From NCBI RefSeq assembly GCF_001665685.1, contig NZ_LZTB01000025.1, forward strand, positions 41,954 to 105,953: a stretch of DNA of 64,000 nt, written 5' to 3'. Below the pieces are notes generated by a model. It did no database searches, was not told where the DNA came from, and saw nothing but the letters and a program-made list of their open reading frames with translations. A program made the position numbers and the translations under genes. Origin of the DNA: Mycobacterium sp. 852013-50091_SCH5140682. GTDB lineage: Bacteria; Actinomycetota; Actinomycetes; Mycobacteriales; Mycobacteriaceae. Positions 58,239-64,000 of the stretch are shown here, piece after piece (position 1 is the stretch's first letter; the number at the start of each line of letters is the position of its first letter).

Positions 58239-61200
58239 GTGAGCGCCTATCCCAAGCCCGCCGCACCGAATTTTCCGGAGCGCGAACTTGAGGTGCTGGA
58301 CTACTGGGCCGGCGACGACACTTTCCGGGCCAGTATCGCCCGCCGCGACGACGCACCGGAATACGTCTTCTATGACGGCCCGCCGTTCGCCAACGGCCTG
58401 CCGCACTACGGCCACCTGCTGACCGGCTACGTCAAGGACATCGTGCCCCGCTACCGCACGATGCGCGGCTACAAGGTCGAGCGCCGGTTCGGCTGGGACA
58501 CCCACGGCCTGCCCGCCGAGCTCGAGGTCCAGCGCCAGTTGGGTATTGCGGACAAGGCGCAGATCGAGGCGATGGGTATCGAGAAGTTCAACGATGCCTG
58601 CCGGGCCTCGGTGCTCAAATACACCGACGAGTGGCGCGCCTACGTCACGCGGCAGGCCCGCTGGGTCGACTTCGACAACGACTACAAGACCCTGGATCCG
58701 ACCTTCATGGAGTCGGTGATCTGGGCCTTCAAGCAGCTGTGGGACAAGGGCCTGGCCTACGAGGGCAACCGGGTGCTGCCGTACTGCTGGAACGACGAGA
58801 CCCCGTTGTCCAACCACGAGCTGCGCATGGACGACGACGTCTACCAGAGCCGCCAGGATCCGGCGGTGACCGTCGGATTTGCGGTGACCGACGGCCCGCT
58901 CAAGGGCGCTCACCTGCTGATCTGGACGACGACGCCATGGACCTTGCCGTCCAATCAGGCCGTGGCGGTCCACCCCGACATCACTTATGTGCTGGTGCAG
59001 GGCTCCGAAGGACGGCGGTATGTGCTCGCGCAGGCCCGACTGGCCGCCTACGCACGCGAGCTGGGTGAGGAGCCGGAGGTGCTCGGTACCTACCCCGGCC
59101 GGGAGCTGCTGGGCACGCAGTACCTGCCGCCGTTCCCGTATTTCATGGACTCGCCCAACTCTTTTCGGGTCCTCGGCGCCCACTTCGTCAGCACCGAGGA
59201 CGGTACGGGCATCGTGCACATGGCGCCGGCTTACGGCGAGGACGACAAGGCCACGGCCGACACCGCCGACATCGTCGCCGTCACGCCCGTCGACTCCAAG
59301 GGCCGCTTCGACGCAACGGTTCCCGACTATGCGGGTCAGCATGTGTTCGAAGCCAATTCGCAGATCATCCGGGATCTGAAGAACGGTGACGGATCGGCAG
59401 GCGCCAACGGCGCGATCCTCCTGCGGCACGAGACCTACGAGCACTCCTACCCGCACTGCTGGCGGTGCCGTAACCCGTTGATCTACCGCGCCGTGTCGTC
59501 GTGGTTCATCAAGGTGACCGAGTTCCGCGACCGGATGGTCGAGCTCAACAAGGAGATCACCTGGTACCCCGAGCACGTCAAGGACGGTCAGTTCGGCAAG
59601 TGGCTGTCCAATGCGCGCGACTGGTCGGTATCGCGAAACCGATACTGGGGCAGCCCTATTCCGGTCTGGAAGTCCGATGACCCGGCGTATCCGCGCATCG
59701 ATGTGTACGGCAGCCTCGACGAGCTCGAGCGCGACTTCGGCGTGCGCCCGACGAATCTGCACCGGCCGTACATCGACGAGCTGACCCGGCCCAACCCTGA
59801 CGACCCGACCGGCAAGTCCACCATGCGCCGCATCGAGGACGTGTTCGACGTGTGGTTCGACTCGGGGTCGATGCCATACGCGCAGGTGCACTATCCGTTT
59901 GAGAACCAGGCCTGGTTCGACGGCATCGACGGTGCCCAGTCCGGCGAGGATGCTCACTTCCCGGGCGACTTCATCGTCGAGTACATCGGCCAGACCCGCG
60001 GCTGGTTCTACACCATGCACGTGCTGGCCACCGCGCTCTTCGACAAGCCGGCATTCAAAACCTGTGTGGCACATGGGATCGTGCTCGGCAACGACGGCCA
60101 GAAGATGAGCAAGTCGCTGCGCAACTATCCCGACGTCAGCGAGGTGTTCGACCGCGACGGCTCCGACGCCATGCGGTGGTTCCTGATGGCCTCGCCGATC
60201 CTGCGGGGCGGCAACCTCATCGTCACCGAGCAGGGCATCCGCGAGGGTGTGCGGCAGGTGCTGCTGCCGCTGTGGAACGCCTACAGTTTCCTGGCGCTCT
60301 ACGCGCCGGAGAAAGGCACGTGGCGCACCGATTCGACGAACGTTCTGGACCGCTACATCCTGGCCAAGCTGGCGCAGTTGCGCGACGATCTGACCGCGGC
60401 GCTGGATGTCTGCGATATCTCCGGGGCGTGCGACGAACTGCGGCAGTTCACCGAGGCGTTGACGAACTGGTATGTGCGCCGGTCACGTTCGCGTTTCTGG
60501 GAGGAGGACGCGGACGCCATCGACACCCTGCACACCGTGCTCGAGGTGACCAGTCGGCTCGCCGCTCCGCTGCTGCCGCTGGCCACCGAGGTGATCTGGC
60601 GCGGGTTGACCGACGGGCGGTCGGTGCACCTGACCGACTGGCCGGAGGCCGACGTGCTGCCGAAGGATCCCGATCTGGTCGCGGCGATGGACCAGGTGCG
60701 TGAGGTGTGTTCGGTGGGTTCCTCGCTGCGCAAGGCGAAGAAGCTGCGGGTGCGCCTGCCGTTGCCGAAACTGACTGTGGCGGTGGACAATCCGGATGCG
60801 CTGGCGCCGTTCGGTGATTTGATCGCCGACGAACTGAACGTCAAGGCGGTCGATCTGACCGACGATATCGATGCCTACGGCAAGTTCGAGCTCGCCGTCA
60901 ACGCCCGGGTGGCTGGGCCTCGGATCGGCAAGGACGTACAGGCCGCCATCAAGGCCGTCAAGGCAGGCGAGGGTGTGGTCAATCCCGACGGCACCTTGAC
61001 CGCGGGCCCGGTGGTGCTGCAGCCGGCGGAATACACCTCGAAACTCGTTGCGGCGGATCCGGAATGGACTTCGGCGCTGCCCGACGGAGCGGGGCTGGTG
61101 GTTCTCGACGGGACCGTCACCGAGGAGCTCGAAGCCGAAGGCTGGGCCAAGGACCGGATCCGCGAGCTCCAGGAGCTGCGCAAGACGACGGGACTGGAGG

Positions 61201-61382
61201 TGTCCGACCGGATCGCGGTACGGATGGCGGTGCCCGCGGAGTTCGCCGCATGGGCAGACACCCACCGCGACCTCATCGCAGGCGAGATCCTGGCCACCAG
61301 TTTTGAATTCGTGGGCACGGACACGGTGCCGGAGGGCACAGCGATCGGCGACGGCGTCCAGGTGGCGATCGCGAAGGCGTGA
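58239..61382 (+). CDS. ileS: Isoleucyl-tRNA synthetase
   Basis: A 1047-residue class I synthetase. The HIGH motif is HYGH at 56-59 and KMSKS at 622-626, with the editing domain between. GTG 58239 ([20 protein letters not shown]) follows CAGGAGAC; the frame upstream is the T-box leader and not translated. It is regulated by the T-box. It marks the right border of the accessory lipid cluster. Confidence 0.96.
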   Translation: MSAYPKPAAPNFPERELEVLDYWAGDDTFRASIARRDDAPEYVFYDGPPFANGLPHYGHLLTGYVKDIVPRYRTMRGYKVERRFGWDTHGLPAELEVQRQLGIADKAQIEAMGIEKFNDACRASVLKYTDEWRAYVTRQARWVDFDNDYKTLDPTFMESVIWAFKQLWDKGLAYEGNRVLPYCWNDETPLSNHELRMDDDVYQSRQDPAVTVGFAVTDGPLKGAHLLIWTTTPWTLPSNQAVAVHPDITYVLVQGSEGRRYVLAQARLAAYARELGEEPEVLGTYPGRELLGTQYLPPFPYFMDSPNSFRVLGAHFVSTEDGTGIVHMAPAYGEDDKATADTADIVAVTPVDSKGRFDATVPDYAGQHVFEANSQIIRDLKNGDGSAGANGAILLRHETYEHSYPHCWRCRNPLIYRAVSSWFIKVTEFRDRMVELNKEITWYPEHVKDGQFGKWLSNARDWSVSRNRYWGSPIPVWKSDDPAYPRIDVYGSLDELERDFGVRPTNLHRPYIDELTRPNPDDPTGKSTMRRIEDVFDVWFDSGSMPYAQVHYPFENQAWFDGIDGAQSGEDAHFPGDFIVEYIGQTRGWFYTMHVLATALFDKPAFKTCVAHGIVLGNDGQKMSKSLRNYPDVSEVFDRDGSDAMRWFLMASPILRGGNLIVTEQGIREGVRQVLLPLWNAYSFLALYAPEKGTWRTDSTNVLDRYILAKLAQLRDDLTAALDVCDISGACDELRQFTEALTNWYVRRSRSRFWEEDADAIDTLHTVLEVTSRLAAPLLPLATEVIWRGLTDGRSVHLTDWPEADVLPKDPDLVAAMDQVREVCSVGSSLRKAKKLRVRLPLPKLTVAVDNPDALAPFGDLIADELNVKAVDLTDDIDAYGKFELAVNARVAGPRIGKDVQAAIKAVKAGEGVVNPDGTLTAGPVVLQPAEYTSKLVAADPEWTSALPDGAGLVVLDGTVTEELEAEGWAKDRIRELQELRKTTGLEVSDRIAVRMAVPAEFAAWADTHRDLIAGEILATSFEFVGTDTVPEGTAIGDGVQVAIAKA

Positions 61383-61385
61383 GGG

Positions 61386-61604
61386 TCAGCCGTGCACGAC
61401 CCGCGCCGTACGGCCTTCGAGCGACACCGTGTCGCCCGGGTGTAGCTGGCGGCCGCGTCGCAGTTCGACGTCGCCGTTGACTGTGACGAGACCGTCGGCG
61501 ATCACCTCTTTGGCATCGGCGCCGGTGTCGATCAGCGAGGCCAGTTTGAGGAACTGGCCGAGGCGGATCGACTCGTCACGGATCGGGACCTCATCGGATG
61601 CCAT
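61386..61604 (-). CDS. S4-domain RNA-binding protein
   Basis: A 72-residue single S4 domain ([31 protein letters not shown]), like YbcJ/RlbA small ribosome-associated proteins. ATG 61604 has TAACCT (61617-61612) 7 nt upstream, suggesting leaderless expression. The open frame upstream is antisense to dinB and is rejected. Convergent with ileS, 3 bp apart. Confidence 0.85.
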   Translation of the reverse strand: MASDEVPIRDESIRLGQFLKLASLIDTGADAKEVIADGLVTVNGDVELRRGRQLHPGDTVSLEGRTARVVHG

Positions 61605-61637
61605 GCCGGTCAGGTTAGCGCCATAGCATCGACAGGT

Positions 61638-63002
61638 ATGGCAGGCAGCGGGTTCCAGACGGGCGCACGCTGGGTCCTGCATCTCGACATGGACGCGTTC
61701 TTCGCGTCCGTCGAGCAGCTCACCCGGCCGACGCTGCGCGGACGCCCTGTTCTGGTGGGTGGTCTCGGCGGGCGTGGCGTGGTGGCCGGCGCCAGCTATG
61801 AGGCAAGGCGCTTCGGCGCCCGGTCCGCGATGCCGATGCACCAGGCGCGCCGCCTGGTCGGCGCTCCCGCGGTGGTGCTCCCGCCGCGTGGCGCGGTGTA
61901 CAGCGTGGCCAGTCGCCGGGCGCTCGACACGGTACGCAGTGTGGTTCCGGTTGTGGAGCAACTGTCGTTCGACGAGGCTTTCGGCGAGCCGGCCGAGCTT
62001 GCGGGGGCTGCGGCGGCCGAGGTCGAGGAATTCTGTCAGCGGTTGCGCGCCAAGGTGCGCGAGCACACCGGGTTGGTGGCCTCTGTCGGGGCCGGGTCGG
62101 GTAAGCAGATCGCCAAGATCGCGTCCGGCCTGGCGAAACCGGACGGGGTGCGGGTGGTCAGCCGCGCCGAGGAGCGGGTGTTGCTCGACGGGTTGCCGGT
62201 CCGGCGGTTGTGGGGGATCGGCCCGGTCGCGGAGGAGAAGCTGCACCGGTTGGGCATCGAGACCGTAGGCGCCTTCGCAGCGTTGTCCGAGACCGAGGTG
62301 GCGAGCGTGCTTGGCGCGACGGTCGGGCCTGCGCTGCATCAGCTGGCCCGCGGGATCGACGACCGGCCGGTGACCGAGCGGGCCGAGGCCAAACAGATCA
62401 GTGCCGAGTCGACGTTTCCCGAGGACCTCGTCACGCTCGCTCAGCTTCAGGACGCCATCGGACCCATCGGTGAGCACGCGCACCGGCGCCTGGAGAAGGA
62501 CGGTCGCGGCGCGCGGACCGTCACGGTCAAACTCAAGCGGTCGGACATGAGCACGCTGACCCGGTCGGCCACGCTGGGCTATGCCACCACTGAGGCGGCC
62601 ACCCTCATCGGCACCGCGCGTCGACTGCTGCTCGACCCGGTCGAAGTCGGCCCGATTCGCCTTGTCGGCGTGGGCTTTTCGGGATTGTCGGATGCCCGGC
62701 AGGAGTCCCTGTTCCCGGATCTGGAGCAGCCACAGGAGGTTTGGGACACCCACCAGCATGTCGATGCGGCTCCCACAGCTGCCACGGTGTGGCGCATCGG
62801 AGACGACGTGCTGCACCCCGAGCACGGTTTCGGCTGGATTCAGGGCGCCGGACACGGTGTGATGACCGTTCGATTCGAAACGCGGGCATCAGGGCCCGGG
62901 CCTACCCGCACCTTCGCCGCGGACACTCCGGGCCTGAGCCGGGCCAATCCGGTGGACAGCCTGGCCTGGGCCGATTATCTCGAGGGGCTCGGGCGGACGT
63001 GA
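61638..63002 (+). CDS. dinB: Y-family DNA polymerase IV (DinB/DinX-like)
   Basis: A 454-residue translesion polymerase. Catalytic acidic residues D17 ([13 protein letters not shown]), D112 and E113 (SFDEAF) are intact. A beta-clamp motif QESLF starts at residue 355, and the C-terminal extension of about 95 residues is typical of mycobacterial DinB1. TAGCAT (61624-61629) lies 8 nt before ATG. Divergent from the S4 gene. It corresponds to Rv1537 (dinX). Confidence 0.93.
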   Translation: MAGSGFQTGARWVLHLDMDAFFASVEQLTRPTLRGRPVLVGGLGGRGVVAGASYEARRFGARSAMPMHQARRLVGAPAVVLPPRGAVYSVASRRALDTVRSVVPVVEQLSFDEAFGEPAELAGAAAAEVEEFCQRLRAKVREHTGLVASVGAGSGKQIAKIASGLAKPDGVRVVSRAEERVLLDGLPVRRLWGIGPVAEEKLHRLGIETVGAFAALSETEVASVLGATVGPALHQLARGIDDRPVTERAEAKQISAESTFPEDLVTLAQLQDAIGPIGEHAHRRLEKDGRGARTVTVKLKRSDMSTLTRSATLGYATTEAATLIGTARRLLLDPVEVGPIRLVGVGFSGLSDARQESLFPDLEQPQEVWDTHQHVDAAPTAATVWRIGDDVLHPEHGFGWIQGAGHGVMTVRFETRASGPGPTRTFAADTPGLSRANPVDSLAWADYLEGLGRT

Positions 63003-63009
63003 GGAGCAG
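62993..63009 (+). repeat. Dispersed 17-bp repeat, copy 2
   Basis: Identical to 7538-7554 (GCGGACGTGAGGAGCAG); it spans the dinB stop codon and is followed by a run of six T. Confidence 0.6.
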
Positions 63010-63024
63010 TTTTTTCTCGCCGGA

Positions 63025-63501
63025 CTACCAGAGCACGCCGTAGGTTGCCGACAGCACGAAGCCGTGCTGTCCGTACGTCTTGCACGTCACGGTGCCCTGA
63101 TGTCCGACGCCGCAACTGGCTCCCCAGTTCTCCAGCCTCTGCCCTTCGGGCAGGACATCCACGTCGCGGGTGAATCTGGAGTTGTCGGAATGCTGGTATT
63201 CGGCAGGTCCCCAGCTGTTGACCACGGTCTGGTTGGTTCCGGTAGGCGCGTCGATCGGCACGGCGTCACAGCCCACCGGCCCGCCGTTGGGTCCGATGCC
63301 GCAGTGCCTGCCGTCCGGGGTCTTGAAGAAGATCCAGTAGAAGTCGCCGGGTGCGGCCGACGAGAAGGAGCCGCGGGCGTTCGGGTAGCTGTCGATGTCG
63401 TCGACACCAGATGGCGGCTCGGCACCTGCGGATGGCGCGGCCGCCACGGCCAGTGCTGCGGCTGCGACAGCCGTAGCTAAGCGGTACAGCATGCCTTCCA
63501 T
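63025..63501 (-). CDS. Secreted protein of unknown function
   Basis: A 158-residue exported protein with a signal peptide (about 1-27, AAAPSAGAEPP) and four cysteines in the mature part (HCGIG, GCDAV, SCGVG, TCKTY), suggesting two disulfides. No family is assigned. ATG 63501 is used; ATG 63492 (MLYRLATAV), 2 nt after GGAAGG, is equally possible. Confidence 0.75.
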   Translation of the reverse strand: MEGMLYRLATAVAAAALAVAAAPSAGAEPPSGVDDIDSYPNARGSFSSAAPGDFYWIFFKTPDGRHCGIGPNGGPVGCDAVPIDAPTGTNQTVVNSWGPAEYQHSDNSRFTRDVDVLPEGQRLENWGASCGVGHQGTVTCKTYGQHGFVLSATYGVLW

Positions 63502-63514
63502 TGAACCGAGGACG

Positions 63515-64000
63515 TCAACCCCACTGCCCGATAATGCCGCTCACCGGCTGCCCAGAGGCCAGCGCCGCCATCAGCAACACTCTGGCCTGCCCGGGGCGCA
63601 ACCGCCGCGCCAGAACGGCCCCGGCGTCGAGGAGGCGTTGCCCGGGTCCGTAGTCCGGGCTGACCGGCCCGTCGGGCACCCGGGTGGACACTGCGACGGT
63701 CACCCCCGCGGCGGTGAGCCTGCGGACCCCTTCGATCACGGGCTCACCAGCGTTGCCCGACCCCACGGCCTCCAGCACGATCCCGCGGGCCCCGGCTGCG
63801 GCGCACGCCTCCATGGCGGTTGCGTCGCTGCCCGGATAGACCGCGACGATGTCGACGCGGGGTGCGCGCCCGGCGGTCAGTCCGCTCAGTTCGGGCCGTA
63901 CTTTGGCGGGTCCTGGCTCGAACCCGCCGGCGGTGACCGCACCCACCGGGGTGCCGGTGAAGCTGTCTCTTCTCCACATCGACGTGCCGACGATCGCATA
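63515..64000 (-). CDS. ansA: L-asparaginase AnsA (partial, N-terminus outside window)
   Basis: The frame is open to the window edge: 161 codons of the C-terminal domain of a type I/II bacterial asparaginase (RVDIVAVYPGSDATAMEACAAAGARGIVLEAVGSGN). It lies next to dinB as in Rv1537-Rv1538c. The N-terminal catalytic domain is not in the window. Confidence 0.88.
   Translation of the reverse strand, partial: YAIVGTSMWRRDSFTGTPVGAVTAGGFEPGPAKVRPELSGLTAGRAPRVDIVAVYPGSDATAMEACAAAGARGIVLEAVGSGNAGEPVIEGVRRLTAAGVTVAVSTRVPDGPVSPDYGPGQRLLDAGAVLARRLRPGQARVLLMAALASGQPVSGIIGQWG

Noticed and set aside
61605..62855. A long upstream extension of the S4-domain gene
   Set aside because: Antisense to dinB, composition biased, and a leaderless -10 sits in front of ATG 61604.

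Overview
The window is high-GC actinobacterial chromosome and reads as a fast-growing Mycobacterium (Mycolicibacterium), close to the M. smegmatis/M. fortuitum side of the genus. From end to end it follows the M. tuberculosis Rv1457c-Rv1538c gene order: drug-type ABC transporter, mptB, suf operon, trxA, echA12, ABC-F, acnR/acn, ripA-ripB-moxR1, fabG1-inhA-hemH, mutA-mutB-meaB, lipL, then ileS, dinB and ansA. No IS element, prophage, CRISPR array, tRNA or rRNA gene was recognised.

Layout. 1-3.3 kb: minus-strand ABC permease (partial), its ATPase and the mannosyltransferase MptB. 3.4-9.6 kb: seven-gene suf iron-sulfur operon (sufR-B-D-C-S-U-T), nearly all with 1-4 bp overlaps; SufB has no intein. 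9.7-16.4 kb: small membrane and hypothetical proteins, a MarR-GNAT fusion, an old-yellow-enzyme reductase, thioredoxin, enoyl-CoA hydratase, ABC-F ATPase and a tiny HTH protein. 16.4-20 kb: aconitase with its TetR regulator AcnR, and a textbook AcnR operator in front of acn. 20-26.4 kb: cell-wall hydrolases RipA and RipB, then a MoxR/DUF58/VWA chaperone module. 26.5-29.3 kb: fabG1-inhA (mycolic-acid FAS-II) and hemH. 29.3-39.6 kb: conserved hypothetical, NfeD/SPFH pair, DedA-like protein, methylmalonyl-CoA mutase with its MeaB chaperone, lipoprotein and esterase LipL.

39.6-58 kb is the accessory part. After a gene-free, locally AT-rich kilobase comes a compact co-directional lipid cluster: a mycocerosic-acid-synthase-type PKS, a PapA-like acyltransferase, two tandem paralogous HxxxDG acyltransferases, a fatty-acyl-AMP ligase and an MmpL exporter. 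A minus-strand XRE-like regulator plus membrane protein follows, and divergent from it a small orphan protein resembling the C-terminal lobe of an NRPS condensation domain. The cluster occupies the lipL-ileS interval, which in slow-growing mycobacteria holds the lipooligosaccharide (pks5/papA4/fadD) locus, but here no glycosyltransferase is present. The parts suggest synthesis, transfer and export of a methyl-branched acyl lipid, perhaps an acylated trehalose. The methylmalonyl-CoA extender could be connected to the mutAB genes just upstream.

58-64 kb: a translational T-box riboswitch with an AUC specifier in front of ileS, then an S4-domain protein, the Y-family polymerase dinB, a secreted protein and partial ansA. 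Many starts in the window sit 6-8 nt after a TANNNT -10 hexamer with no Shine-Dalgarno, implying extensive leaderless transcription; this pattern was used to choose several starts.
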